Positions 54,060 through 63,675 of a stretch of DNA of 64,000 nt are shown one piece after another (the stretch's first letter is position 1; the number at the start of each line of letters is the position of its first letter). The stretch is from Paracoccus sediminicola (GTDB taxonomy: Bacteria; Pseudomonadota; Alphaproteobacteria; Rhodobacterales; Rhodobacteraceae): NCBI RefSeq assembly GCF_027912835.1, contig NZ_CP115768.1, positions 434,001-498,000 on the forward strand. The letters are read 5' to 3'. A model generated the notes under the pieces. The model was given only the letters and a program-made list of their open reading frames with translations, did no database searches and was not told the origin of the DNA. A program made the translations under genes and the position numbers.

Positions 54060-54090
54060 AAGGGCCGGGACCGAAGTTCCGGCCCTTTTT
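54060..54090 (+). terminator. DUF4167 gene terminator
   Basis: 9-bp perfect stem (AAGGGCCGG at 54060-54068, CCGGCCCTT at 54079-54087) continuing into five T residues in total. Confidence 0.85.
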
Positions 54091-54130
54091 CGTTTCGGCC
54101 CTCCGCGCTGCGACGCGGATTACGGCTTTC

Positions 54131-54979
54131 TCAGGAGCGGGCGGCGCGCAATGCGCGGGCAAGCGCGCAGAACCGCGCCACGTCGATTTCTTCCGCGCGT
54201 GCGGTGGCGGGGATGCCCGCATCGGCGAGCAGCGTTTCGATCCTCGGATGCAGCGATTTCAGCGCGCTGCGCAGCATCTTGCGGCGCTGGTTGAAGGCCG
54301 CCGCCACCACTTCGCTGAGCGTGGCGGCATCCGCCTCGAATCGGGGTGCGGGCAGGGCGGTGATCTGCACCACCGCGGAATGCACCTTGGGCGCCGGCAC
54401 GAAAGCCTCGGGCGGGAGGGTCATGACCACCCGCGCCTCGCAACGCCATTGCGCCAGCACGGCAAGCCGCCCGTAAGCCTTGGAGCCGGGCTGCGCGGTG
54501 ATGCGCTCGGCCACCTCGCGCTGGAACATCAGCGTGAGGCTTTCCCAGAAGGGCGGCCATGCGGGCGGGGTCAGCCAGCGGATCAGGAGCTCGGTGCCGA
54601 CATTATAGGGCAGGTTTGCGGCGATGCGGATCGGCGGAGACAGATGCGCCAGCGGGTCGATCTCGAGCGCGTCGCCATGGATCACTTGCAACCGGCCCGG
54701 ATAGGCGTCGGCGATCTGGGCGAGGGCGGGCAGGGCGCGCGCGTCTTTTTCGATGGCCAGCACCCGGCGCGCGCCCTCGGCCAGCAGACCGCGCGTCAGA
54801 CCGCCCGGACCGGGACCGATTTCCAGAATGTCGCTGCCGGAAAGATCCCCGGCCTGGCGGGCGATCTTGGCGGTGAGGTTCAGATCCAGCAGGAAATTCT
54901 GCCCGAGCTGCTTTTTTGCGCGCAGATCATGGGTCGCGATGACCTCGCGCAGCGGGGGGAGATTGTCGATCCCACTCAT
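54131..54979 (-). CDS. rsmA: 16S rRNA (adenine1518-N6/adenine1519-N6)-dimethyltransferase
   Basis: 282 residues (KsgA). It dimethylates two adenines near the 3' end of 16S rRNA during late 30S assembly. The start [24 protein letters not shown], the SAM motif [16 protein letters not shown], the acidic [11 protein letters not shown] and the catalytic NLPY ([18 protein letters not shown]) are all present. The ATG at 54979 ([10 protein letters not shown]) is chosen. Last gene of the lptF-lptG-lptD-surA-pdxA-rsmA cluster. Confidence 0.96.
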   Translation of the reverse strand: MSGIDNLPPLREVIATHDLRAKKQLGQNFLLDLNLTAKIARQAGDLSGSDILEIGPGPGGLTRGLLAEGARRVLAIEKDARALPALAQIADAYPGRLQVIHGDALEIDPLAHLSPPIRIAANLPYNVGTELLIRWLTPPAWPPFWESLTLMFQREVAERITAQPGSKAYGRLAVLAQWRCEARVVMTLPPEAFVPAPKVHSAVVQITALPAPRFEADAATLSEVVAAAFNQRRKMLRSALKSLHPRIETLLADAGIPATARAEEIDVARFCALARALRAARS

Positions 54980-54999
54980 CTCGATCGCACCCGTTGGCA

Positions 55000-55054
55000 G
55001 GGGGGCTGTCTGCCCCCCGTCCCTGCGGGACTCCCCCCCGAGGATATTTGCATC
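55000..55054. repeat. Rhodobacteraceae-type intergenic repeat with two hairpins
   Basis: Between pdxA and rsmA. It contains a GGGGGGC/GCCCCCC stem (55000-55018), a GTCCC-TGC-GGGAC stem (55019-55031) and a run ending CCCCGAGGATATTTGCATC (to 55054). From memory, the string GCAAATATCCTCGGGGG recurs in intergenic regions of Paracoccus and Rhodobacter relatives; only this one copy is in the window. Confidence 0.5.
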
Positions 55055-55064
55055 AGGGTGAGGC

Positions 55065-56030
55065 TCATCGGCGGGTCGCGGCCATCTCGGCGGCCATGCG
55101 GAGCGCGGCAATGGCCGAGGCCGGGTCGGCGCGGCCCTGCCCGGCAATGTCGAAGGCGGTGCCATGATCGGGTGAGGTGCGGATGAAGGGCAGGCCAAGC
55201 GTGACATTCACCCCGCCCGCGAAATCCAGCGTCTTGATCGGGATCAGCGCCTGATCGTGATAGGCGCAGATCGCCGCATCCCATTGCGCGCGGGCGGGGG
55301 CGTGGAACATCGTGTCGGCCGGCAGCGGGCCTGCGATGTTCAGACCGTCCTCACGCAGCCGGGCGATGAGCGGGGCGATCCAGCCGGTTTCCTCGCCGCC
55401 CATCGCGCCGCCCTCTCCGGCATGGGGGTTCAGCCCGGCGACGGCGAGGCGCGGCGCGTCGATGCCGAAATCGCGGATCAGCGCTTCGCGGGTGATGCGA
55501 ATCGCGTCCTCCAGGGCGTCCGCCGTCAGCGCCTCGGGCACTTGCGACAGCGGGATATGGATCGTCGCCGGGACCACGCGGCAGGGGGGCGCGACCGTGG
55601 TCGAGGCAAGCATCATCGCCACTTTTACATCTCCTGCGAGATGGGCGAGGAACTCGGTATGACCGGGGAAAGCAAAGCCCGCCCCGTCCTTCAGCGCTTT
55701 CTTGTGGATCGGCATGGTGCAGATGCCCGAGGCAGCACCGTCCAGAGCCAGCCGCACGGCGCGTTCGATCACCGCGATCACTCCTGCCGCATTGGCCGGG
55801 TCGGGCTGGCCGGGCCGGGCCGGCGCCGCGAACTCATGTCGCAGAACGGCCAATACCCCCTCGGGTGGGGTCGACAGGTCCTGGACCTCGATCCAGTCCG
55901 TGCCATCGGGCAGATGACGCGGATCGCCGAGCCAGATGAAGGGGATGCCGGTGCCGGTCAGCTTCGGCGCAAGTTCCGGTCCGATCCCGGCGGGTTCTCC
56001 GCAGGTGACGAGGATCGGCGGCGCGGCCAT
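55065..56030 (-). CDS. pdxA: 4-hydroxythreonine-4-phosphate dehydrogenase
   Basis: 321-residue enzyme of the DXP-dependent vitamin B6 pathway. [21 protein letters not shown] at the start, [30 protein letters not shown] (metal-binding His), and [16 protein letters not shown] plus [41 protein letters not shown] are diagnostic, with the Zn2+ histidines in PGHTE, NPHAGE and DHGT contexts. Its start is one base after the surA stop. Confidence 0.96.
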   Translation of the reverse strand: MAAPPILVTCGEPAGIGPELAPKLTGTGIPFIWLGDPRHLPDGTDWIEVQDLSTPPEGVLAVLRHEFAAPARPGQPDPANAAGVIAVIERAVRLALDGAASGICTMPIHKKALKDGAGFAFPGHTEFLAHLAGDVKVAMMLASTTVAPPCRVVPATIHIPLSQVPEALTADALEDAIRITREALIRDFGIDAPRLAVAGLNPHAGEGGAMGGEETGWIAPLIARLREDGLNIAGPLPADTMFHAPARAQWDAAICAYHDQALIPIKTLDFAGGVNVTLGLPFIRTSPDHGTAFDIAGQGRADPASAIAALRMAAEMAATRR

Positions 56031-56031
56031 G

Positions 56032-57300
56032 TCAGTTGCGCCGGATCAGCGCATCCGCGCGCAATTCCGCCAGATAGGCATCCGCCGCCTGGCTGACCTT
56101 GCGGCTGAAGATCTGCTCGCGCACCTGTTCGCGCTGCGGCAGGGCATTCGGATCGGCCTCGGTCACCGTCTCGCCATCCTCTGTCGAGGCGGTTGCCACC
56201 GGCCCGCCATCCAGCCCCGCGATCAGCACCGGGGTGCGGTCGCACAGCATCACCACGTCGGTCGCGCCGCCGCGCGGGATCAGCGTCGCCTCGTTCTCGT
56301 CGAGCGAGGCGAGCCGCACCGAGATATCGGTCGGGATGCCGCCTTGCGAGGCGGTGACGCGCTGCACCTGCTGATCGGGCAGCCCGTTGGCGAAAACATA
56401 GAGATCCTCGCAGGATCGCGCCTGAGCAGCGGCGTTCTGCGCGCTTGCCGCATCGCCAAAGGTGACCTGAAGATAGTCGAGCTGCTGTTCCTTCGCGCCG
56501 GGGCGAAGCTCGCCCTGCGTGTCACGCAGGTAAAAGATCACCACTGCGCCCTGCACGGTCAGCGGCGGCGTGGCCTGTCCCGGTTGCAGCCCCAGAATGA
56601 TCGGGCGCAGCGTGGGCGGCATGTTATCCACCGTCATCCAGTCAAGACGCCCGCCCCGGCTGCGCGTCGGCGTCGCCGAATATTGCCGCGCCGCCTCGGC
56701 GAAGGCGGCCTCGCTTGTGGCATTGGCAACGATGTTCTCCGCCTGCCTCAGCACGGCCTCTTCCTGTCCCGGCGGGGCGGGGATGATGATTTCCGACAGC
56801 AGCACCTGCGTGACGCGCGGGGTCTCGACGATGCGCTTGAGCGCCTGCTCGACCTCGGCATCGCTGACCGCCACCGAGGGCGCGATCCGCTGGCGCACCA
56901 CCTCTCGCCAGGCGACACCGGCCTTGACGAAGTCGCGATAGGCCTGACGCTCGACGCCGTTGCGTTCCAGAACCTGAATGAACTCGCCTGTGGTCAGCCC
57001 GGCGCGGCCGGCAAATTCGGCGAGCCCTTCCTCAAGCCCGACATCGCTGACCTCGACCCCGATCTGACGGGCCGCGGCAAGCCGGATGCGATCCTCGATC
57101 AGAGCCTTTTCCGCGGCGGCGGCGCCCTGATCGGGGGCGTTCAGCACATCCATGAAGCGCATCCGCTGGTCGATCTCGTAGCGGGTGACGACCGAGTTGT
57201 TCACATAGACGACGGGCGTGAAATCCTGCGCCATCGACGGGCCGCCAAAGGCGCCGCTCAGGCTTGCCGCGACGGCGACGGAAAGAAGTAACTGCCGCAT
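56032..57300 (-). CDS. surA: SurA-type periplasmic chaperone / peptidyl-prolyl isomerase
   Basis: 422 residues. The signal peptide ends near residue 24 (GGPSMAQ). A SurA N-terminal domain (VVYVNNSVVTRYEIDQRMRFMDVL) is followed by one recognisable parvulin domain (VLLSEIIIPAPPGQEEAVLRQAENIV through GAVVIFYLRDTQGE, with SRGGRLDWM) and a C-terminal region. It helps fold outer-membrane proteins, including LptD encoded 32 bases upstream. The ATG at 57300 gives the signal peptide. Confidence 0.9.
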   Translation of the reverse strand: MRQLLLSVAVAASLSGAFGGPSMAQDFTPVVYVNNSVVTRYEIDQRMRFMDVLNAPDQGAAAAEKALIEDRIRLAAARQIGVEVSDVGLEEGLAEFAGRAGLTTGEFIQVLERNGVERQAYRDFVKAGVAWREVVRQRIAPSVAVSDAEVEQALKRIVETPRVTQVLLSEIIIPAPPGQEEAVLRQAENIVANATSEAAFAEAARQYSATPTRSRGGRLDWMTVDNMPPTLRPIILGLQPGQATPPLTVQGAVVIFYLRDTQGELRPGAKEQQLDYLQVTFGDAASAQNAAAQARSCEDLYVFANGLPDQQVQRVTASQGGIPTDISVRLASLDENEATLIPRGGATDVVMLCDRTPVLIAGLDGGPVATASTEDGETVTEADPNALPQREQVREQIFSRKVSQAADAYLAELRADALIRRN

Positions 57301-57332
57301 GAATTCATGCCCCCTTTTGATTTGGCTGCAAT

Positions 57333-59660
57333 CTAGCGCAAGCAGGACCGGCGCGCCACCGTGCCCTTGCCATCGGGCTGCCGCCCGAACCCGCCAAGAC
57401 GCACCGACAGGCCGATATCGGTTTCGGGATCGACCTCTGCGGTGTCGGTGAAGCGGCGCGAGGCGTCCAGCTCGACGCTGATACATTCATTGCGATAGGC
57501 GATACCCAGCCCCGCGCGCTGCGCCCGCTGTGCCTCGAGATCGTGACGGCTCTGCGCCGAGGCCCACCAGCCATCGGCCAGCTGCCAGCCGATTTCGCCG
57601 GTGAGCTCTGACAGATCGCGCTCGCGCTCGTCGAAGCGTTCGGCCTTGGCCCAGAGATAGCCGAGGCTCAGCTCGAGCCCCGGCCGAGCCCAACCGAGCC
57701 GCAGCTCGTCTCGGCTCAGATCGAGATCATCGTCGAACAGCGCGCGGTTGGCGATGCTGAGCCCCGAATTGCTGGAATAATGCCCGGCCACCAGCCAGTC
57801 CGAGCTGCGCCCGCGGATCGGCAGCGGCGCGTTTTCATCGGCGCTTTGCCGGTCGCGGAAGATGCGGCCCCCGGCCAGAGACAGGCTCCACCCCGCAGGA
57901 TCGAGCCGGGTCCAGGTCAGGCCGAGATTGGCCCTCAGCCCGGTTTCGCGTGCATCCCAGCCGGGATAGCGGGACAGGGCGAAAAGATTGCCTTCGTCGA
58001 ATTCGATCTGGCGGCTGTCCTCATTGGGAACGTCGTCGTTATCCTCGTAAGGCGACCAGACAAGCTGGGCGACCGGCTCGACCACATAGGATGCGCGCCC
58101 GTCGCTGCCGGTCAGCGGATAGCGCAGCGTGGTTGCGATCCAGGGCGTGGTGCGCACGACCGTGTCATCGGAGGTGGAATCGTCGCGGATCGCATAGAAA
58201 TCCGCATCCAGCCCGATCGCGCCGGTCGCCAGCACGCCACCCGGCAGGATCTGCGAGCGCTGCCATTCCAGCCCGAGCGAGCTCCGCGCCACGTCACGGC
58301 CCGATATATCCGTGCTCGACGGGCGCCGATGGGCATGGGCGGACCATTCCAGCTCGGCTTCTCCGCCACCGAGCCGCCAGCGCCGGATCCAGGACAGATC
58401 GGCGACCTGCGCGGGCGAGGTCGAATTGTTCTCGTCCTCGCGCAGCGAATGGTAATTGCCGACCCGCGCCCAAACCAGCTTGTCCGAATTGATCCGGTCG
58501 AGGGTGAACCCGCTCCACAGCCGGTCGGCATCGGTGATGTCGTAATCGAGCAGATAGCCGTCATCCGAGGCCGTCTGGACCTGCATCCCCAGCTCATAGC
58601 CACGCGGCAGTTCCCAGCGGGCGGCACCAAAGAGATAGCCGCGGGTCTCGCCTTCGCGAATGTCGTCGCGGGTGATCGCGCCGTTCCATTCCGTGGCACC
58701 GTTCCAGAAGGCTTGACGGTAACGCAGCATGAGCGTGCGGGTCTCGGAGGCGGAAAGATAGGGCGTGACGGTCACATCGGCATGGGGCCCGAGCGTCTTG
58801 AAATAGGGCACCATCACGCCGAAGCCGAGCCGGGAGGTGGTGCGAAAACGCGGGCGCAGAAAGCCCGACATCCGCTCGACCGTCGGATCGGGCGCGGTCA
58901 CGGTGCCGGGCCACGCGGCGACCGGCAGACCGAAGGCGCGAAGCTGCGGATGCTCGAAGATGAGCCGGTTCTCTTGCTGGTCATGTACGATCTGGCGGGC
59001 CCGAATTTCCCAGAGCGGGGTCGGGTCTTCGGCGCAGATCCGGCAGGACGAGGCCACGACCTGATCCAGCGTCGTGAAGCGCCCGTTATCCGTCAGCGTG
59101 ACCTGGTTGGCGGCGAGCTGCATCTCTCGCGCGAGGACCAGCCTCGCGCCGCGCAGAAGCCCCTCGCGCATGTCCTGGGTCAGCTGCGCCTCTTCAGCGA
59201 TGAGGATCGCGTCATCCTCGGTTCCGGCGAGGCCGGGGCGGGTCAGATGGATCGGCCCCGCGATCGTCATGTCGCCGCTCGCGCCGTCATAGCGCACCTC
59301 GTCCGCGACGAGCCGCGCACCCTGATACCAGACCACCACGCCACCCGAGGCGGTCAGCGTCTGATCCTTGGCCAGGGTGATGTAATCGGCAAGCAATGTT
59401 GCTGCGCCGCCGTCTTCTTCGACCCCTTCGCCGGGGATGGTCAGCTCGCGCCTTGGCGGGCGGACACTGCCGGAAAGCCGGCTCAGCTCGGTGCCGTCGG
59501 CGAAGGGCAGATCGGTGTCCTCGGTCGGGGCGAGGGCAGGGCCGTCGGCCTCGCCCAGCTCGGCCGTGCCGAGCCAGACCGGCCCGTCACCGATGGTTTG
59601 CGCCAGAAGCGGCGCGGCGGCGAGGCAGAGCGCGGGGATCAGCAGCCGGGTTGTCATCAT
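57333..59660 (-). CDS. lptD: LPS-assembly protein LptD
   Basis: 775-residue outer-membrane beta-barrel that inserts lipopolysaccharide into the outer leaflet. A signal peptide (MMTTRLLIPALCLAAAPLLAQ) leads to an OstA/jellyroll domain (LLADYITLAKDQTLTASGGVVVWYQGARLVADEVRYDGASGDMTIAGPIHLTR) and then the LptD barrel (PTPLWEIRARQIVHDQQENRLIFEHPQLRAFGLPVAAWPGTVTAPDPTVERMSGFLRPRFRTTSRLGFGVMVPYF). The ATG at 59660 overlaps the lptG stop as ATGA; a second ATG directly follows. Confidence 0.95.
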   Translation of the reverse strand: MMTTRLLIPALCLAAAPLLAQTIGDGPVWLGTAELGEADGPALAPTEDTDLPFADGTELSRLSGSVRPPRRELTIPGEGVEEDGGAATLLADYITLAKDQTLTASGGVVVWYQGARLVADEVRYDGASGDMTIAGPIHLTRPGLAGTEDDAILIAEEAQLTQDMREGLLRGARLVLAREMQLAANQVTLTDNGRFTTLDQVVASSCRICAEDPTPLWEIRARQIVHDQQENRLIFEHPQLRAFGLPVAAWPGTVTAPDPTVERMSGFLRPRFRTTSRLGFGVMVPYFKTLGPHADVTVTPYLSASETRTLMLRYRQAFWNGATEWNGAITRDDIREGETRGYLFGAARWELPRGYELGMQVQTASDDGYLLDYDITDADRLWSGFTLDRINSDKLVWARVGNYHSLREDENNSTSPAQVADLSWIRRWRLGGGEAELEWSAHAHRRPSSTDISGRDVARSSLGLEWQRSQILPGGVLATGAIGLDADFYAIRDDSTSDDTVVRTTPWIATTLRYPLTGSDGRASYVVEPVAQLVWSPYEDNDDVPNEDSRQIEFDEGNLFALSRYPGWDARETGLRANLGLTWTRLDPAGWSLSLAGGRIFRDRQSADENAPLPIRGRSSDWLVAGHYSSNSGLSIANRALFDDDLDLSRDELRLGWARPGLELSLGYLWAKAERFDERERDLSELTGEIGWQLADGWWASAQSRHDLEAQRAQRAGLGIAYRNECISVELDASRRFTDTAEVDPETDIGLSVRLGGFGRQPDGKGTVARRSCLR

Positions 59661-60757
59661 CCGTCCTCGAGTTGCAGCAGAGCACCGACCGCAAACAGCA
59701 GCGCCACGACCGGCGGCGCCCATCCCGCAAGTGCGGGCGGCACACCGGCATTGTCGCCAAGAACCTGCGCCATGTTGCGCAGGAAGAACAGTCCCAGACC
59801 GGCGGCAAACGCCCCGAGCACGAGCCCCCCGGTCTTGCGCCCGCGCATATGGCGCATGGTGAAGGCCGAGGCGATCATCACCATCGCCGCCAGCGTCAGA
59901 GGCAGCGCCAGTTCCATCTGGAACCAGACCTGATGGCGCAGTGCCGAGAAACCGGCACGTTTCAGCCCGTCGATATAGGCCGGGAGTTCCCAGACCGGGA
60001 CCGCCTGCGGACGGCCAAATCCGTCGCGGATGCGGTCGGCAGTGAGTTCAGTCGGAAGACGCAATTGCTCGGTCTCGCGCGCGGCGGCCTCGGGATTGGC
60101 GTCCGAGAGCGACCATTCCTTGACCCCGGTCAGCATCCACTCGCCCGGAGTAAGCGTCGCTTCCTGCGCCTCGATCCGAAGCGCCGGGCCGGTCTCGGGT
60201 TCATAAATGACGAAGCTCGCCTCATAGAGCGTGGTCGCGTCGGGGCTGGTGCGGGCGGCGCGGATCATCATCTGTCCGCCGCCCTCGCCGATGGCCTGTC
60301 GCAGCCAGACCGCGTCATCGCCAAGGCTGACCGTCTGCGGCGCGCCCGATTCGATGCGGGCGACGGCGTCGGAATATTTCGCCTCGGTCGCCGCCACCAT
60401 CGGGTTCAGCACCGCCACCGCGGCCACCCCGATGATCAGCGCCATGACCGCCGGTGCCATCACGCAGCGCAGCCCCGAGCGGCCCGAGGCGCGGATCGCC
60501 ACCATCTCGGAGCTGCGCGACAGGCCGAGAAACAGCATGATCCCGCCCAACAGCCCGATCAGCGGCAGGATGTTGTAGAAACTCCCGGCGACCGACAGGG
60601 CCGAAAGCCGCGCCGCCCCGCCCAGGCTGATGCCGTCATCGGAAAAGCGGCGGATCTGCTCGACCATGTCGATGAGCAGCAGAATGGCCAGAAATACCCC
60701 GGCCAGAAGCAGGAAGGCGCGCAGGTAGCGCATGGCGACATAGCGGGCGAGTGTCAT
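59657..60757 (-). CDS. lptG: LPS export ABC transporter permease LptG
   Basis: 366 residues of the YjgP/YjgQ family: six membrane helices and a periplasmic jellyroll between helices 3 and 4. Segments MTLARYVAMRYLRAFLLLAGVFLAILLLIDMVEQIRRF and PLIGLLGGIMLFLGLSRSSEMVAIRASGRSG are typical. It pairs with LptF to extract LPS from the inner membrane. It overlaps lptF and lptD by 4 bases each. Confidence 0.95.
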   Translation of the reverse strand: MTLARYVAMRYLRAFLLLAGVFLAILLLIDMVEQIRRFSDDGISLGGAARLSALSVAGSFYNILPLIGLLGGIMLFLGLSRSSEMVAIRASGRSGLRCVMAPAVMALIIGVAAVAVLNPMVAATEAKYSDAVARIESGAPQTVSLGDDAVWLRQAIGEGGGQMMIRAARTSPDATTLYEASFVIYEPETGPALRIEAQEATLTPGEWMLTGVKEWSLSDANPEAAARETEQLRLPTELTADRIRDGFGRPQAVPVWELPAYIDGLKRAGFSALRHQVWFQMELALPLTLAAMVMIASAFTMRHMRGRKTGGLVLGAFAAGLGLFFLRNMAQVLGDNAGVPPALAGWAPPVVALLFAVGALLQLEDG

Positions 60758-61908
60758 GCGGGCTGCGGTCCTTCATCCGGGGCAGAGGCTGCGCCGGGGC
60801 TGGGCCGCGACGGCCGGGCCGACACCCATAACAGCACGACGCAGATTGCCGCGCCCGCCGCCGATGGCAGATAAACCAGAGGCCACAGCGCCGGATCGTC
60901 CCCGGCGCGGTTCGCGGCCCAGTTGGTCAGAAGCTGCACGAAGATCAGCGCCACGATCGCCCATCCGACCTGCCGCCAGACCCCGAAGCGGGAAAACCCT
61001 CCGACAAGCAGCGTGGCGAAACCCAGCATCGCCGCGACCGGGGACAGAAGCGGCTGCGCGATCCGCTCATGCGCCTCCAGCCTTGCGCGCGGGGCAGTTG
61101 CGCCCGTCGCATCCAGCAGCGCGCGGTCGGGGCTCAGCAGGCGTCGGGTCGAATAGTCACGCAGATCGCGCCCGCGATCCCCGCCGCCGCCGACGATCTC
61201 GCCCAGATCATAGGTCATGTCCTCGAAGCGCGTGACCGACAGGCGGGGCGGATTGTCCTCGCTGGCGCGCAGGGACTGCACCATGCCGCTGACCATGACC
61301 AGCTTCGGCCCGGTCTCGGCCTTGACGATCAGTGCTTCTTCGGCGCTGTAGGATGTCACCGCGCCGCCATCGCGCGCATCTTCCAGAAACAGCCCGCCAA
61401 GCTCGCCTTGCGGGCTGATCTCGCGGATGAACAGCGTGATCCCCTGCGCCGGATATTGGAACACACCGGGATTGAGGAACTGCGCGGTCACGTTCTCGGC
61501 AATCTGTTCCTGCCGGTCGGCGATGCGGGCGCGGGCCAGCGGGACGAGCGCATGGACCAGCACCGCGACCATGATCCCCACAAACACCCCGAAGACCAGC
61601 ACCGGCCGGGCCATGCGCCAGGGCGACAGCCCCGCCGCCTGCATGGCGACAAGCTCGGATTCGCCCGACAGCCGGTTCGTGCCGTAAGCCGTCGCTGCGA
61701 AGGCCGCGACCGGCAGCACAACCGAGATCACCAGAGGCAGCGTCAGCACGGTGAATTCCAGCACCACCAGTGCCGTCTGCCCGTCACCGATCAGCGTCTC
61801 GAACAGCGACACGGCGCGGTTCACCCAATATACCGCGACCAGCACAAGCGCGAAGAAGCCGAAAAAGATCAGCATCAGCTTGAGAATGTAACGGTCGATG
61901 CGGTTCAT
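60754..61908 (-). CDS. lptF: LPS export ABC transporter permease LptF
   Basis: 384 residues, partner of LptG with the same fold. MNRIDRYILKLMLIFFGFFALVLVAVYWVNRAVSLFETLIGDGQ and VLPVAAFAATAYGTNRLSGESELVAMQAAGLSPWRMARP are LptF features. A Pro/Ser/Ala-rich cytoplasmic tail of about 20 residues ends the protein. The ATG at 61908 is used. First gene of the envelope operon, divergent from pepA across 131 bases. The ATPase LptB is not in the window. Confidence 0.95.
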   Translation of the reverse strand: MNRIDRYILKLMLIFFGFFALVLVAVYWVNRAVSLFETLIGDGQTALVVLEFTVLTLPLVISVVLPVAAFAATAYGTNRLSGESELVAMQAAGLSPWRMARPVLVFGVFVGIMVAVLVHALVPLARARIADRQEQIAENVTAQFLNPGVFQYPAQGITLFIREISPQGELGGLFLEDARDGGAVTSYSAEEALIVKAETGPKLVMVSGMVQSLRASEDNPPRLSVTRFEDMTYDLGEIVGGGGDRGRDLRDYSTRRLLSPDRALLDATGATAPRARLEAHERIAQPLLSPVAAMLGFATLLVGGFSRFGVWRQVGWAIVALIFVQLLTNWAANRAGDDPALWPLVYLPSAAGAAICVVLLWVSARPSRPSPGAASAPDEGPQPA

Positions 61909-62039
61909 GCGCGGTCCTTCGGCTTGGTCCTGATTAGCCTTTGCCGCGCGCTGAGGAAAGACCGCCCGGCGTGCCGCCGCTCTGGCCAAGGGCGCTGGGC
62001 GGGGATAGTCTGCCGGGCAAATCAGACAGGAGAGCTTTC

Positions 62040-63665
62040 ATGACCCATCCGGTCGAGATCCGATTCACCGAGACAACAACCGAAGGGTTGGAGAGCCGCG
62101 CAGGTCGCGTCGCGCTGATCGTCGGCGAGGACGGAAAGCTGCCGCCGAAGATCCCGCGCAAGTCGCGCAATGCCATCAGCCGCGCCGCGGACTCACGCGA
62201 TTTTCAGAAGCTCAAGCCGGGCGAGGCGATGACCCTGTCCTGGCCGACCGACTGGGAAGCCGAATCGGTGATGCTGGTCAAGCTGCCGCGCAAGGTCTCG
62301 GTGTCCGAGGCGCGCAAGGCGGGTGGCGCGATCGGCGCGGCGCTCGGCGATACCGAGATGCTGGTCATGGCGCACAACCATCCGCAGGCCGCCGAAATCG
62401 CGCTTGGGATCGCTCTCAGGGGATATGATTTCTCGGTCTACAAGACCCGCAAGAACGACGCTGACGGGGATGGCGAGGATGGTGCGGCCGGGGCCGCTGC
62501 CGGCACGCCTCCGCAATCGGTGCAGGCGCGGGGCGGCGCGCAGCCCGATGCGCTGCTGAACGATGCCGCGGGCGGCGAGACGGCGCGGGTTGCGGACGAC
62601 CAAGAGGCGGAACAGCTCGATCCGAAGAAGGCCAGCGTCACCTTCATGTGCGCAAATCCCGAAGACCTGTCGCAGCAGGTCGGGGATCAGGCGGCGGTGG
62701 CGGAGGGCGTCTTCTTTACCCGCGACCTGGTCAACGAGCCCGCCAATATCCTCACCACCATCGATTTCGCCGACCGGCTGGCCGCGATGGAGGAAATCGG
62801 CCTGACCGTCGAGGTGCTGGACGAGGCCGAGCTGGAAAAGCTCGGGATGCGGGCGCTGCTGGCCGTGGGGCAGGGTTCGGAATCGCCTTCCAAGGTGGTG
62901 GTGATGCGCTGGGATGGGGGTGCCAAGGGCGAGGCGCCGGTGGCGCTTGTCGGCAAGGGCGTGGTCTTCGATACGGGCGGCATTTCGATCAAGCCCGCCG
63001 CCGGCATGGAAGAAATGACCATGGATATGGGCGGTGCGGGCGTCGTGGCCGGTGTGATGCGCACGCTCGCTTTGCGCCGGGCCAAGGCCAATGTCGTCGG
63101 TCTTGTCGGGCTGGTCGAGAACATGCCGGACGGGCGCGCGCAGCGTCCCGGCGACATCGTCCGGTCCATGAAAGGCGACACGATCGAGGTGATCAACACC
63201 GATGCCGAGGGGCGGCTGGTTCTGGCTGACGTGCTCTGGTACGCGCAGGACCGTTTCGAGCCCGCCGCGATCATCGACCTCGCCACGCTGACCGGGGCGG
63301 TGATTATCGCGCTGGGTCATGAACATGCGGGGATTTTCTCGAATGATGACGAATTGTCGAAATCGCTGCTGAAAGCCTCGGATGCAGAGGGTGAGGGTGC
63401 GTGGCGTCTTCCGCTTGCGCCGGCCTATGACAAGCAGCTGGAAAGCCGCCTGGCGGATATGAAGAATGTCGGCGGCCGCCCGGCGGGGTCGATTACCGCC
63501 GCGCAGTTCCTGCAGCGCTTCATCCGTGACGGACAGCCCTGGGCGCATATCGACATAGCCGGTGTCGCGCTGCCGCCGGGTGGCTCGGACCTGGCGCCGA
63601 AAGGGGCCTCTGGCTGGGGTGTGATGACGCTGAACCGTCTGATCCGCGATCAATACGAGGGCTGA
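62040..63665 (+). CDS. pepA: leucyl aminopeptidase with an internal insertion
   Basis: 541-residue M17 peptidase, about 40-50 longer than usual. The catalytic domain is intact: VALVGKGVVFDTGGISIKPAAGMEEMTMDMGGAGVV (metal-binding Lys and Asp), ENMPDGRAQRPGDIVRSMKGDTIEVINTDAEGRLVLADVL with NTDAEGRL, and FTRDLVNEPANIL before them. The N-terminal domain is split between about residues 138 and 197 by an Ala/Gly/Asp/Gln-rich, probably disordered insert. GACAGGAG precedes the ATG at 62040. holC follows by 10 bases, as often in proteobacteria. Confidence 0.94.
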   Translation: MTHPVEIRFTETTTEGLESRAGRVALIVGEDGKLPPKIPRKSRNAISRAADSRDFQKLKPGEAMTLSWPTDWEAESVMLVKLPRKVSVSEARKAGGAIGAALGDTEMLVMAHNHPQAAEIALGIALRGYDFSVYKTRKNDADGDGEDGAAGAAAGTPPQSVQARGGAQPDALLNDAAGGETARVADDQEAEQLDPKKASVTFMCANPEDLSQQVGDQAAVAEGVFFTRDLVNEPANILTTIDFADRLAAMEEIGLTVEVLDEAELEKLGMRALLAVGQGSESPSKVVVMRWDGGAKGEAPVALVGKGVVFDTGGISIKPAAGMEEMTMDMGGAGVVAGVMRTLALRRAKANVVGLVGLVENMPDGRAQRPGDIVRSMKGDTIEVINTDAEGRLVLADVLWYAQDRFEPAAIIDLATLTGAVIIALGHEHAGIFSNDDELSKSLLKASDAEGEGAWRLPLAPAYDKQLESRLADMKNVGGRPAGSITAAQFLQRFIRDGQPWAHIDIAGVALPPGGSDLAPKGASGWGVMTLNRLIRDQYEG

Positions 63666-63675
63666 TCGCCGCGCC

